From positions 1-64,000 of the forward strand of contig JAAXIC010000024.1 of assembly GCA_012270555.1 (NCBI GenBank): DNA of 64,000 bases. The letters run 5' to 3'. The position numbers and the translations under genes are program-made. The stretch is from Chloroflexota bacterium. GTDB taxonomy: Bacteria; Chloroflexota; UBA11872; VXOZ01. The notes below the pieces were generated by a model. That model did not search any database and had not been told where the DNA came from. It saw only the letters and a program-made list of their open reading frames with translations. Of the stretch, positions 28,876 to 39,495 are shown piece by piece; the first letter of the stretch is position 1, and each line of letters starts with the position of its first letter.

Positions 28876-30041
28876 TACAGCGTTACTCCCATCTGTTCTG
28901 GAAGTTTCTCAAATGTATCTCTCTTCAGGCCAGTCAGGCTATATGCCTCTTGGTAAAGAAGCCGGCCATCCTTTACCGCACGCGCCACCGCTGCGCCGAA
29001 ACGAGGACCGATTCGCCATCTCTGGGTATTCCAGAAGTTGCCGCCCGAATTGGTGGGACGTTTTCTCAACCAAGTTGTCGCTCTTGATTCCTCATAGAAC
29101 TCAAGAAACGCCTCAAGACTGACCAAGTCTAGATCTAGCGCACGACGCGCGCTTACCAAGTTGCTGACCTTGAACCGACGCGCGATTGCTTGATAGGGGT
29201 CTTCCATGTTCCTAGCAGTTGGCCAGTATGCGCGTAACTCATCTTCTGAGACCAAGAACTCTGCGGCGGTACGATCGCAGAATTGCTCTGTGGCATTGTC
29301 CGGGGGTTGATGGTAGTTGAAGCCAGTCAGGCCGGATTCACCAACAAACAAGTGGGCGATTTCGTGGGCAAGAGTGAACATTTGCGCCACCTGATAGTCG
29401 GCACTGTTCACGAATACCAACGGAGCAAGATCGTCTACAAGGGCGAAGCCCTGAAACTCATCCTTATCTAGTTTTCGGCTGGTATTGTTACCAACAATCC
29501 CTGTGAACACGACGAGCAAACCAGCAAGATCCGCTTGTTCACGAAGATGGCTGAGTGCATCGCTCCACGTTGGCAGACGAGAGGCCCAGTTCTCTTCGAG
29601 CTGAAGGCTAGCGCGCATTGCATTGGCGACCTGGAAATGATCACTCTTGTCTTTGAATGCACCGACAAAGTCGAGCGGATCGCTACCTTCTTCCAGTAGT
29701 TCATCATGCATCCAGGCTTGTCTACGCTGCATGAGATAGGCAGTTTCAAGTAGGTCCGGGCTTGGGTTTGCAGTTACATCCTTGCGTCGAGAGCGGAGAT
29801 CGGGGATGGGCAGTTGATCTTCCGGCGGCTCTGGCAAATACAGAAAACCAACGGGCGTATGAGTGTGATGAGCTAGCTTGTCCGCTTGGGCAACACTGAT
29901 TCGTCCCGAGTGCTCCCACTCCAAGACTCTCTCCGGCTTTACATCGATCTTCTTTGCTAGTCGTTCCAGATCAATGCGGGACCGCTCACGTGCCCAGCGC
30001 AGTACATTGGGCTCTAGCGTAATCAGCAAACGGCGACTCAC
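28875..30041 (-). CDS. XRE-HTH + ImmA/IrrE-family metallopeptidase
   Basis: N-terminal HTH; MFTLAHEIAHLFVGESG zinc site; CDRTAAEFLVSEDELRAYW. Confidence 0.92.
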   Translation of the reverse strand: MSRRLLITLEPNVLRWARERSRIDLERLAKKIDVKPERVLEWEHSGRISVAQADKLAHHTHTPVGFLYLPEPPEDQLPIPDLRSRRKDVTANPSPDLLETAYLMQRRQAWMHDELLEEGSDPLDFVGAFKDKSDHFQVANAMRASLQLEENWASRLPTWSDALSHLREQADLAGLLVVFTGIVGNNTSRKLDKDEFQGFALVDDLAPLVFVNSADYQVAQMFTLAHEIAHLFVGESGLTGFNYHQPPDNATEQFCDRTAAEFLVSEDELRAYWPTARNMEDPYQAIARRFKVSNLVSARRALDLDLVSLEAFLEFYEESRATTWLRKRPTNSGGNFWNTQRWRIGPRFGAAVARAVKDGRLLYQEAYSLTGLKRDTFEKLPEQMGVTL

Positions 30042-30343
30042 GACTCATGCATTTCCTATTCAATCGATGTCGTTAAAGCGTGATCCCAAGTATTTTGATG
30101 GTACAACAGCAACTTAGGGCGCTCAAGACGAGGCATCCTGCAACCTTGAGAAACGAGACTAGGCCATTGGACCCACAACTTTGCACCATCAACCATGATC
30201 GGGCTGTCGCTCTCAATGAGAGTTAGCCTAAGGACTCTTGCCTCTAACGTCGGATAGGTCCTGTGGTGCCTCTAGGCACTATGAATCCTCAAAGAATCTT
30301 CGACGCACCTAATCTGCAGGGAATGCCCATACTACTGGCTATT

Positions 30344-31168
30344 CTAGCCTGTAGCCACTTTCCCTCTTACGGCAAGGGCAAGAGTTTCCTGGATTACGTC
30401 AAACGGGACTACCCTGGCGAGTCCAGAGTTTTCCTGAAAGACAATCCTTGGTCTGCCGGTCTGTGAGCTTATAGCAATGTCCTCGTAAGGGAGATAACTT
30501 GAGACCATTCCAACCAATAGGGCACTATTGTTCGACTTTGTGCCTTGAATTGACGCAAGTTCAGGCTTGAGGACGACTGGGCCTCCACTGTTACCTGGAA
30601 AAACAGATGCGTCAACTAGGATGATTCGAGATTGACCGCCTAGCCAGTCCCTGATCCGGGCAATGATTCCCTGTCGAACAATCACATAGTTGCGTTCTTC
30701 ACCAGCCTCCCCCAGAGGGAATCCAAGTACGAACACGCCGTCGCCCTCGCTCACCTGAATTTCTTTCGCCTTTTCCAGTGAAAGAATCTGGTTGGGTGTT
30801 GAGTGAAAGAAATTCACATCTATGCCGTCTGACTGAAGTATCGAATAAGAAAGCCCAACCACAGCAACATCACAGTTGTTATCTGGGTGAACTGTCCAGA
30901 TTGGCTTTCCATCAGAAGCCGTTAATGGTATTCCATAGACCTTGGATTCCGATCCTATGGGTCGATTTAACCGAGCTTTGAGGCTGTTCACTCCTTCAAT
31001 GACATGCCGATTGGTCACCAGGAATAGCCCATAGTCTGGCTTTCCATCAGTTTCTCCGACAGGGTAGCTGCACAAGAATCCCGTTGCGGTGAACTTAGTA
31101 GTACCATCTGGTTTTGGAGTACCCAGTGCAACCACTGCGTCAAGGAAATCAGGTGGTAGGAGGGCCAA
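30344..31168 (-). CDS. Trypsin-like serine protease domain protein
   Basis: Catalytic triad context: LVTNRHVIEG, DNNCDVAVVGL, VFPGNSGGPVVL. Confidence 0.82.
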   Translation of the reverse strand: MALLPPDFLDAVVALGTPKPDGTTKFTATGFLCSYPVGETDGKPDYGLFLVTNRHVIEGVNSLKARLNRPIGSESKVYGIPLTASDGKPIWTVHPDNNCDVAVVGLSYSILQSDGIDVNFFHSTPNQILSLEKAKEIQVSEGDGVFVLGFPLGEAGEERNYVIVRQGIIARIRDWLGGQSRIILVDASVFPGNSGGPVVLKPELASIQGTKSNNSALLVGMVSSYLPYEDIAISSQTGRPRIVFQENSGLARVVPFDVIQETLALAVRGKVATG

Positions 31169-31199
31169 TACTTATTTCCTCTCGTAGTACAGACACTCT

Positions 31200-32414
31200 T
31201 CAACCCGCCACTTTGCCGAATTTGCGCTTGCCGACTTGGAAGATTTGGCCCGGTTTGGCGGTGTAGGGGGTGTTGGTGTCGGTGATGCGGGTGTTGTCCA
31301 GGCGGACGCCGCCTTGTTGGACGAGGCGGCGGGCGTCGGAGCGGCTTGTGGCGAGGTTGGCGGCGATGAGGGCGTCGACGATGGTCTGGGCTTCCTGTAA
31401 AGCGCTATCCAGGGGGATTTCCGGGATGTCGGTGGGCAGCGCGCGCTGGCGGAACATGCGCACGAACTCGGCCTCGGCGGCTCCAGCAGCGGCCTCGTCG
31501 TGGAATTGGGTCACGATCTCGCGGGCGAGTTCGGCCTTCACGTCGCGGGGATTGCGCCGTTCGGCCTCCATTTCGCCAAACATCTCATCCAACACCCCCA
31601 CCGGGATGTCCGTGAGCGTCTCAAAGTAGTCGCGCATCACGTCGTCGGAGAGCGACATTACCTTGCCGTACATGTCGTTCGGCTCATCGGTGATCGCCAC
31701 GTAGTTGTCGTAGCTCTTGCTCATCTTGCGCGTGCCGTCGGTGCCGACGAGCAGCGGCCAGGTGAGGAACTGCTGCGGCGGCTGGCCGTGGGCGGGCATG
31801 ATGTCACGGGCCACCTGGAAGTTGAAGTACTGGTCGGTGCCGCCGAGCTCCACGTCGGCCTCAATCGCAACAGAGTCATACGCCTGCAAAAGGGGATACA
31901 AGAATTCCACCACCGAGACGGCCTGCCCGCCCTTGTAACGGGTGGCGAAGTCGTCGCGGTCGAGCATGCGGTTCACGGTGTACTTGGCGCAGAGACGCAC
32001 CACGTCTTCCAGGGAGAAATCCTCGAACCACGACGTCTGCCACGCGACCTCGATCTTGTCCACGTCCACGATTTTGCCCATCTGGTCGAGATACGTCTGG
32101 GCGTTGGCGTGCACCTTCTCAGCACTGAGCATCTGGCGCGTGTCGGAGCGTCCCGAGGGATCGCCAATGCGGGCGGTCCAGTCGCCAATAATCACGATGA
32201 CGTGGTGGCCCAACTCCTGAAACTGCCGGATCTTGCGGAAACCCACCGCATGGCCCAGGTGCAGGTCGGGGCGGCTGGGGTCTACGCCGAACTTGATGCG
32301 CAGCGGCTTGCCGGACTGCAGCATGCGTTCCAAATCGGTCCGCACTACCGCATCCACCACGCCGCGGTTCAGCAGCGTGTCCAGCGCCGCTTCCGATGTC
32401 TGTACCGTCGCCAT
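31200..32414 (-). CDS. tyrS: Tyrosyl-tRNA synthetase
   Basis: KFGVDPSRPDLHLGHAVGFRKIRQFQELGH; GTRKMSKSYDN; C-terminal S4-like RRLVQQGGVRLD. Confidence 0.96.
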   Translation of the reverse strand: MATVQTSEAALDTLLNRGVVDAVVRTDLERMLQSGKPLRIKFGVDPSRPDLHLGHAVGFRKIRQFQELGHHVIVIIGDWTARIGDPSGRSDTRQMLSAEKVHANAQTYLDQMGKIVDVDKIEVAWQTSWFEDFSLEDVVRLCAKYTVNRMLDRDDFATRYKGGQAVSVVEFLYPLLQAYDSVAIEADVELGGTDQYFNFQVARDIMPAHGQPPQQFLTWPLLVGTDGTRKMSKSYDNYVAITDEPNDMYGKVMSLSDDVMRDYFETLTDIPVGVLDEMFGEMEAERRNPRDVKAELAREIVTQFHDEAAAGAAEAEFVRMFRQRALPTDIPEIPLDSALQEAQTIVDALIAANLATSRSDARRLVQQGGVRLDNTRITDTNTPYTAKPGQIFQVGKRKFGKVAG

Positions 32415-32661
32415 GCGTTACTCCTCGGATCTCCGTAATCAATGATGAATAATTATGCTGTGAAGGTTTCAGATGCGATTATACCCCGCGCATGAAGGTC
32501 GGACACGATTCCGTCATACGACCGCGCGGGGCAGCGGGGTTCTCGAGTGGTATTGGACTCCAAAGAAAGCCGACCTACCTATGCGGGGAAAGGATGTCTG
32601 CGCAGGGGTTGCCGTCAGGTTGTATAGGCGCAAGTTCCCGATTGCCCAAGCGGTCAAGGGT

Positions 32662-33072
32662 CTACTTCGCCTGCGTTCGCTTCGCCACGATGCCGCCAAG
32701 AAAGGTGGAGACCAGGAACGCAACGAGCATGCCGATAGGAAACCACAGCCGCGCGGGAAAGAAAACGTAGAAGGAATATATGGCCCAAGGCGCCAGGAGA
32801 ATGCCGATGGCGCTGGTGACGGCGAATGTTCTGTCTCTCGCGAGCTTAGCACCGGTAGTGCCTCCGAGAAATCCGCCCAGTGCGCCGCCAAGTATCAGCA
32901 ACACGAGGCTGTTCGTCTCGGCGGAGGCTACCCGCAGCGCCGTGGCCTCCGGTGTCTGTGGGTCCATGAGTTCCGGCGGCGTGGGATACAAGGCATTGGC
33001 GACGAGGCTGCCCAGGAAGAAGACGACGTTGGCGACAAGTAAGCCGCTGATGACTGCTAGGACTTTGCGCAT
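32662..33072 (-). CDS. Small multi-TM hypothetical protein
   Basis: Four hydrophobic segments with coherent composition. Confidence 0.55.
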   Translation of the reverse strand: MRKVLAVISGLLVANVVFFLGSLVANALYPTPPELMDPQTPEATALRVASAETNSLVLLILGGALGGFLGGTTGAKLARDRTFAVTSAIGILLAPWAIYSFYVFFPARLWFPIGMLVAFLVSTFLGGIVAKRTQAK

Positions 33073-33299
33073 GAGGGCCTTTCTTAGGTTTAGGGTTGCT
33101 CTTTCTATTATATCTGCTGGAGTTTCCTACCCTGAAGTCATGTGAATCATTTGATAAGGAAAACTGACCAGCAGCCGGATGGAGTCTTGGGCGCAGGTTG
33201 CAAACCTGCGCTACCGGAAGCAACAGGCCCATGCGACGAGAGGTTACAAGGCTCGCAGTGCTTGTTGCACGCTTGTGGAGAAGGAAGAAAGGGACGTCC

Positions 33300-34370
33300 T
33301 TAGATGTCGTGTAGCGCTGCAACCACCGCGTCGGTGACCTCTTGGGTCGTGGCAGTGCCGCCCAGGTCGGGAGTGCGGACCTCGCCGCTGGCAGTCACCG
33401 CTTCCATGGCGTCCATCACGAGCTGGCCGGTTTCTTCCTCGCCGAGGAACTCCAGCAGCATTGCGCCGGCCCAGATGGCGGCAAGGGGGTTGGCGATGCC
33501 TTGGCCATGGATGTCCGGCGCGGAGCCGTGCACCGGCTCGAACATGGCCGGGTAGCGCCGCGTGGGATCGATGTTGGCGCTGGGCGGCAAGCCCAAGCTG
33601 CCCTGCAACGCACCGCCGAGGTCGGTGAGAATGTCGGCAAAGAGATTCGAGGCCACCACCACGTCGAACGACTCCGGATGCGTCACAAAGCGCGCGGCGG
33701 CGGCATCCACGTGATACTTGCTTGTGGTGATGCCGGGATAGTCCTGCGCCACCTGCGCGAACACCTCGTCCCAGAAGACCATGTTGTACTGCATGGCGTT
33801 GGACTTGGTGATGCTCGTGACGCCCGTGCGCCCGTGGGACTGGGCGTAGTCGAAGGCGTAGCGAATGATGCGCTCCACCGCCCGGCGGGTGAAGACGATG
33901 GACTGCAACGCTACCTCGTGGTCGGTGCCCACGTGCACGCGGCCGCCCACGCCGGAATACTCGCCCTCGGTGTTCTCCCGCACGCAAACGAAGTCGACTT
34001 CTTCAGGCCCCTTGTCGCGCAGGGGGCCGTCAATGCCCCGCAGCAGCTTGATGGGGCGCAGGTTGACGTATTGCCGGAAGGCTTTACGGATTGGCAGCAG
34101 TAAGCCCCACAGCGAGACGTGGTCGGGCACCGTCGGATAGCCCACCGCGCCGAGATAGACGGCCTGGAATTGCTCCAGGGTCTGCAATGCGTCCGCCGGC
34201 ATCATGCGGTCATGCTGCAGGTAGTACTCGCAGCCCCAGGGGAAGTCGGTGTAGTTGAGCCGATAGCTGCCGGTCACGGTGCCGGCGGCATCCAGCACCT
34301 GCTTCCCGGCTTCAATTACGTCCGGTCCGATGCCGTCACCGCCGATGACGGCAATCTCATACGTCTGCAT
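33300..34370 (-). CDS. Isocitrate/isopropylmalate dehydrogenase-family protein (tartrate/D-malate dehydrogenase type)
   Basis: YEIAVIGGDGIGPDVI; ENTEGEYSGVGGR; FEPVHGSAPDIHGQGIANPLA. Confidence 0.92.
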   Translation of the reverse strand: MQTYEIAVIGGDGIGPDVIEAGKQVLDAAGTVTGSYRLNYTDFPWGCEYYLQHDRMMPADALQTLEQFQAVYLGAVGYPTVPDHVSLWGLLLPIRKAFRQYVNLRPIKLLRGIDGPLRDKGPEEVDFVCVRENTEGEYSGVGGRVHVGTDHEVALQSIVFTRRAVERIIRYAFDYAQSHGRTGVTSITKSNAMQYNMVFWDEVFAQVAQDYPGITTSKYHVDAAAARFVTHPESFDVVVASNLFADILTDLGGALQGSLGLPPSANIDPTRRYPAMFEPVHGSAPDIHGQGIANPLAAIWAGAMLLEFLGEEETGQLVMDAMEAVTASGEVRTPDLGGTATTQEVTDAVVAALHDI

Positions 34371-34777
34371 GCGGGGTAGTCCTCCTCAACGCATAGTTCG
34401 CTGACGGTTGCAAAGACATTGTACGTGTTGGAGAAAGAAATGGCAGATCTTGTGCCAGTGGCGCCGGAAACTGTCAACCTACGGACTTTGGCGGGAGCTG
34501 GAAAGGCACCTTAGCCAGCAAGCATAACCGCACAGGCATCCGACAAGCTTGCGTGCGCGGTGGTCAGGCACACGTCACTCCGGCGGAAGCCGGAGTCCAG
34601 GGGTGGGGAGAAGATGGATTCCCGCGTGCGCGGGAATGACGGACGCGCTGGGAGCTATTTTCATAGCAATGACGGAACCAGTGCCTAACGTCCGGCGAAT
34701 CCGTCCGTGCTATTCTATACGGGAAATTGAACGGCTAAGACCTGTTAGTCCGAGTTGCAACCGAGATCATCCACTTC

Positions 34778-35455
34778 ATGGATAAGCACACGCCCTATTA
34801 TGAACTGTTGGAGGCCATCCGCGAGTCCGGGTGCCCGGTCTGTCGCCTGGCGATCCGCAGCGGCGACCGTTTCCTGGAAACGTACTCCTACGAGCACGTG
34901 AACGACATTGAGATCCGCGAGTTGGTGCGCGCAGCCAAGGGCTTCTGTCACAATCACACCTGGCGGCTCTTCCACAAACACAGCCCGCTGGGCACCGCTT
35001 TGACTTACTATGACATTCTCGGCGAGGCATCCCAGCAAATCGCCGCGGCGAAGGAACAGCAGGGCTTTCTAAGCAGCCTGGCCGCGCGCGTGCGTAAAGC
35101 GCTCACGCCCCAGGGGACGTGTCTCGGCTGCGACGCGCAGGGCAATGCCGAGCAGCGGCACATGGGACTATTGCTGGAAACGCTGCGCGGCGACCGGGAA
35201 GCCCAGGAAACGTACGGGACTTCCGACGGACTCTGCCTGCTCCACCTACGCGCCGCCTTGCGCACCCGCCCCTCGCGCGACGCGACGGAGATCCTGCTGC
35301 GCGTGCAGGAAAAGCGCATCGCCGCTGTGCGCGACCAGATGAGCGAGATCGTCCGCAAAGCCGACTACCGTGTGAAAGAGCGCGTGACGCCGGAGGACAT
35401 CGACAGCCTGCCCGCCGCCCTTGCGCAGGTGGTGGGGAAAGAAGCCCTGGAATAA
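34778..35455 (+). CDS. DUF6062-like uncharacterised protein
   Basis: Cys/His-rich: ESGCPVCRLAIRSGDRFLETYSYEHVND; GFCHNHTWRLF; CLGCDAQ; GLCLLHLR. Confidence 0.6.
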   Translation: MDKHTPYYELLEAIRESGCPVCRLAIRSGDRFLETYSYEHVNDIEIRELVRAAKGFCHNHTWRLFHKHSPLGTALTYYDILGEASQQIAAAKEQQGFLSSLAARVRKALTPQGTCLGCDAQGNAEQRHMGLLLETLRGDREAQETYGTSDGLCLLHLRAALRTRPSRDATEILLRVQEKRIAAVRDQMSEIVRKADYRVKERVTPEDIDSLPAALAQVVGKEALE

Positions 35456-35488
35456 CAAAGAAACCGGCTAACCCAGCATAGGAGAAGT

Positions 35489-36199
35489 TTGCTCATGAGA
35501 TACGAGCGCATGCTGCCGGCGGAGATCGAGCAGCAACTGCAGATGAAGCCAATCGCCATCCTGCCGTGGGGCGCGTTCGAATGGCACGGCTACCACATGG
35601 CCATCGGACAGGATGCACTGAAGGCCCAGGGCATCGCCGACCGCTGCGCCGAAGCGATTGGCGCCCTCTCGCTGCCCGTGGTGTGGTGCGGCTTTCAGAC
35701 CATGAAGCCCCACGCCGGCTTCAAGCATACGCTGGAGTTTCGCGATGAGACCGTGCGCACGCTGGCACGGGAGTTTATAGAGCAACTCGATGACGAGGGC
35801 TTCAAGGTCATCGTCATCATCACCGGCCACTACGGGTCGCTGCACGTGCGCGGGCTCAAGGAGGTGGCGGAGTGGTACGAACGCAAGCATCCCGACGTGC
35901 GGGTCTGGGCGTTTCCTGAATACGAGGTTGTGAAGAACCTCGGGTACACCGGCGACCACGCGGGCAAGTGGGAGACCTCCATCTTCATGCACCTGCACCC
36001 GGAACTCACCGACATGAGCCGCTACCGCACTGACCTCACCATGAAGGAACAGGGCTGCGGCGGCGAAGATCCCTCAGTTCACGCCTCAGCGGAACTAGGC
36101 GAGATGATCGTCAACGCCATTGTCGAGCGCGTGGCTGCTCGTTGCGATGAATTGCTGGATGCAGTGCAGAATCCGGTGGGTGTGGCAAGCCACGCCTAG
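35489..36199 (+). CDS. Creatininase-family amidohydrolase, copy 1
   Basis: AILPWGAFEWHGYHMAIGQD; ITGHYGSLHVRGLKEVAEW; KWETSIFMHLHPELTDM. Confidence 0.9.
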   Translation: MLMRYERMLPAEIEQQLQMKPIAILPWGAFEWHGYHMAIGQDALKAQGIADRCAEAIGALSLPVVWCGFQTMKPHAGFKHTLEFRDETVRTLAREFIEQLDDEGFKVIVIITGHYGSLHVRGLKEVAEWYERKHPDVRVWAFPEYEVVKNLGYTGDHAGKWETSIFMHLHPELTDMSRYRTDLTMKEQGCGGEDPSVHASAELGEMIVNAIVERVAARCDELLDAVQNPVGVASHA

Positions 36200-36464
36200 T
36201 CCTGGCGGCCCGGCAGTGAAGCACCGTCATTTTCCTGGCTTTTGGGGCGATGCAGAGTCCGTTCGTCCTCAGCTTGTCGAAAGACGCACGGGCTAAGGTA
36301 GCTCACAGTGGACGCTCGTCACGTACCTCGCCCCAAGACTCCCTGCTAAACTTCCCATCGCAAGAAATGCTGCAGCCCGCCCGCCGCGCTGGCGTAGGCG
36401 GTCGGTAAGGAAGCGTTTGAGTAAGTCTATCGCAGGCTTCTGCTCTTGCAAGAAAGGATGAATC

Positions 36465-37163
36465 GTGAGATACGAACGCATGTTTCCCGCCGAGGTAGAG
36501 AAGCAACTCAAGACTCGGCCCATCGCCATTCTGCCGTGGGGCGCCCTGGAGTGGCACGGCTACCACCTGGCAATCGGCCAGGACGCCATCAAGGCGCAGG
36601 GCATCGCCGACCGCTGCGCCGAGGCCGCCGGCGCGATTTCGCTGCCGGTGGTGTGGTGCGGCTTTCAGACCATGAAGCCTCACGCCGGTTTCAAGCACAC
36701 GCTTGAGTTCCGTGATGAAACCGTGCGCACGCTGGCGCGGGAATTCATCGAGCAGCTCGACGACGAGGGCTTCAAAGTCATCGTCATCATCACCGGGCAT
36801 TATGGCGGGCTGCACGTGCGCGGGCTCAAAGAGGTGGCCGAGTGGTACCAGCAGAAACACCCCCATGTGAGGGTCTGGGCGCTGCCGGAATTTGAGGTCG
36901 TGACCGACCTCGGCTATACCGGCGACCACGCCGCCAAATGGGAGACCTCGATCTTCTGGCACCTGCATCCCGAACTCACCGACATCAGCCGCTACCGCCG
37001 GGACCTAACTATGCAAGAGCAAGGCGTGGTCGGGGAAGACCCATCCGAGCACGCCTCACCGGAACTGGGCGAGATGATCGTCAACGCCATCGCGGAACGG
37101 GTGGCCGCTCGGTGCGAAGCGTTGCTGGCTGAGGTGGAGGGCTCTGAGGTGTCTCCTGCATAG
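36465..37163 (+). CDS. Creatininase-family amidohydrolase, copy 2
   Basis: Nearly collinear with copy 1: AILPWGALEWHGYHLAIGQD; ITGHYGGLHVRGLKEVAEW. Confidence 0.9.
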   Translation: MRYERMFPAEVEKQLKTRPIAILPWGALEWHGYHLAIGQDAIKAQGIADRCAEAAGAISLPVVWCGFQTMKPHAGFKHTLEFRDETVRTLAREFIEQLDDEGFKVIVIITGHYGGLHVRGLKEVAEWYQQKHPHVRVWALPEFEVVTDLGYTGDHAAKWETSIFWHLHPELTDISRYRRDLTMQEQGVVGEDPSEHASPELGEMIVNAIAERVAARCEALLAEVEGSEVSPA

Positions 37164-37225
37164 CTCTGTAGGATTTTCGGGAACGAAGCCAGCTTGGCAA
37201 CATCCCCTCGCTTGCTTTGCTGGAT

Positions 37226-37774
37226 TTACAATCTCCCGCCGCACGTATCGGCTGCCCAGAGACCCCGCCCGGCAGCGCGCGCTTCCGCCTCCGCCGCTTT
37301 GAATTCCGCCTGGTACCGGTACGGCAGATTGTACGTGAATTCCCGGGCGTAGCCCTGGCGTACCATCAACGCGTTAATGTGCACGTCGTCGATCCAGACG
37401 TACGCCAGCAGCCGACCGTAGCGGTCTAGCCGGCCCTGCGATTCATCGAACTCCAGACGCACAGCCTTTCCCGCAAGCAACTCCCCGGCTTTGGCGCTGG
37501 AGTCCAGACCGAAGCACTGGGCCGGTCTCCCGGACGTTGCGGCTTCCGGCGCGTCTATGCCGATGAGGCGCACGCTCTCCACGCCGCCGCCCATGCGCAC
37601 TTTCACCGTGTCGCCGTCGACAACGGCGACGACGGGATAGCTGCCCGTCGCGCCGCCCCAGGACCGCAGCGCCACAGCGGCGACAAGGAGCATCACGGCG
37701 AGAACAACAAGATTGCGCCTACGCAAGAAATGTCCCGTGCGTCTCCTCACAGGGCGGCGCCGGCGTGCCTGCAA
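37226..37774 (-). CDS. Membrane-anchored or secreted thermonuclease (SNase-like)
   Basis: N-terminal hydrophobic segment; VVDGDTVKVRMGGGVESVRLIGIDAPE; GRLLAYVWIDDVHINALMVRQGYA. Confidence 0.92.
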   Translation of the reverse strand: MQARRRRPVRRRTGHFLRRRNLVVLAVMLLVAAVALRSWGGATGSYPVVAVVDGDTVKVRMGGGVESVRLIGIDAPEAATSGRPAQCFGLDSSAKAGELLAGKAVRLEFDESQGRLDRYGRLLAYVWIDDVHINALMVRQGYAREFTYNLPYRYQAEFKAAEAEARAAGRGLWAADTCGGRL

Positions 37775-38200
37775 CGATCACCTACTCCTTCGCTCTCATG
37801 GCTCAATTGCCAATACTAGCAGCATAGGGGCCGATCGGAGTCAGCGCGCTGCATGAATTGAGTGAGGATCAGGCGATCCTTGCGGAAAGACCGGAGCGAG
37901 GGGAGAATGGCGCGGTAGGAACTCGGGACGAAGTTGCCCTCATCGCAATCCGCACCGTAGTCGTCTTGGCGTTCGGCTATGGCTGTACGCGGTGCGAAAC
38001 CGGAGTTGACCTGGCGCACAAGACAAGAGTGCTTCGACAAGGGCTTTCGAAAAGCCCAGGCTTCGCGAAGCCCACTCAGCACGAACGGACCGAGTTGAGA
38101 CTTATTCCAAACGCCGCGCGCTGAGAAAGCCATGAGACCGTTTGCACTGGAAGCTCAACGCGAACGGCAAAAGTGGCTTGGCAGCGAAGGGGCCGGCAAC

Positions 38201-38280
38201 CGTTCGTCCTGAGCCTGCCTGTCCTGAGCACTTCGACAAGCTCAGTACAGGCCTGTCGAAGGGTCGAAAGATGAACGGAC
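38201..38280. repeat. Family C repeat (CGTTCGTCCTGAGC..TTCGACAAGCTCAG..GAACGGA)
   Basis: Related copies at 36258-36285, 40901-40956, 45397-45428, 55274-55353 and 62160-62206. Confidence 0.8.
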
Positions 38281-38299
38281 CTGGCGATAACGCTCTCTC

Positions 38300-39304
38300 T
38301 TAAGCCATCCGATCATACGACTCGAGGGTGATCGGATACTGCAGCGGTTCGTCATTCAGGAAGCGCTCCAATTCGTCCACCATGGCGGCGCCCTGGCGCA
38401 TACGCGTATCGTCGGATTGTCCGGCCATGTGGGGCGTCAGGAAGACGTTTTCCATGCCGCGCAGCGGGCTGTCCTCAGTCAGCGGCTCGGGATTGAATAC
38501 ATCGAGCACGGCCCGGATGCGGCCGGTGGCGAGTTCGGCGATCATGTCATCTTGGTTTACGGCGCGGGCGCGCGCGTTGTTGATGAACACGCCGCCGTCC
38601 TGCAGCAGCTTGAAGTGCGTGGCCGTCACCATGCCGTCGGTCTCCGGGGTGGTGGGCGCGTGATTGGCAATGACGCGGCACGTGCTGAAGAGCTCTTCCA
38701 GTGAGACCCGCGTGACGTTGAGCGCGGCGGCGCGTTCGTCCGAGAGATACGGATCATAGACCGCAATCGGCATGCCGAAGCCCTGCAGCTTCTTGATGAC
38801 GCGCTGCGCCACGTAGCCGCAACCAATCAGGCCGACGCGCTGGGCTTCCAGGAGATTGCCGCCGGTGGCGCGGCACTCCGACCAGGGCTTACCCGCATGC
38901 ATCCAGGCATTCTGGCGGTGCGGCCAGCGCAATCCCAGCAGCATGCCGAACACCGTGAATTCCGCCACGGCTTCCGCTATCAGGGCGGCGGCGTGGGTGA
39001 CGGCGACGCCCTTTTCCAAAGCGGCTATCGGGATGAGTCTCCTGACGCTGCCGGCGCTATGGGCGATGATGCGCAGGTCGCCTGCCGCAGACAAGACATC
39101 AGGCGTAATCTGCGGAGTGCCCCAGCCGGTAAGCAGCGCCGTGCAGCCGCCGACGTGCCCTGCCAACTCCGTGCTGGATAGTCTTTCGTCATGATCACCG
39201 CCGCGCACAGAAAAGAGCTCAGCGAGGCGCTCCTCACTCTCCTGAGAAAAGAGACTCGACCGCAACGTCTTGGTAATGGCGACGAATACTTCTGGTTTGG
39301 GCAC
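38300..39304 (-). CDS. D-2-hydroxyacid dehydrogenase family protein
   Basis: VGLIGCGYVAQRVIKKLQGFGMPIAVYDPYL; NHAPTTPETDGMVTATHFKLLQDGGVFINNARA; ENVFLTPHMAG. Confidence 0.92.
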   Translation of the reverse strand: MPKPEVFVAITKTLRSSLFSQESEERLAELFSVRGGDHDERLSSTELAGHVGGCTALLTGWGTPQITPDVLSAAGDLRIIAHSAGSVRRLIPIAALEKGVAVTHAAALIAEAVAEFTVFGMLLGLRWPHRQNAWMHAGKPWSECRATGGNLLEAQRVGLIGCGYVAQRVIKKLQGFGMPIAVYDPYLSDERAAALNVTRVSLEELFSTCRVIANHAPTTPETDGMVTATHFKLLQDGGVFINNARARAVNQDDMIAELATGRIRAVLDVFNPEPLTEDSPLRGMENVFLTPHMAGQSDDTRMRQGAAMVDELERFLNDEPLQYPITLESYDRMA

Positions 39305-39495
39305 TGGAAAAACTCCCTTTGCGCTGGCTGGGCAGGAAAGCCGTCAACTCTTTCGTATGCTACCAGACCCAAGGGCAAGACGTGACTGGTCTTGCGCCTA
39401 GATTCCGCAGGGCTTGCGAGTCTCTTGACGACTTGGAATTCCCTTTATATGCTATTTCTAAGTAGCGCATTATTCAGAAGCAGGGAGGAAGGGTT

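Noticed and set aside
31500-32438. 312 aa ORF antisense to tyrS
   Set aside because: Shadow ORF; tyrS on the opposite strand has all catalytic motifs.
38201-38280. Family C hairpins as dedicated terminators
   Set aside because: They recur at many unrelated sites and lack consistent T-tracts; treated as dispersed repeats.
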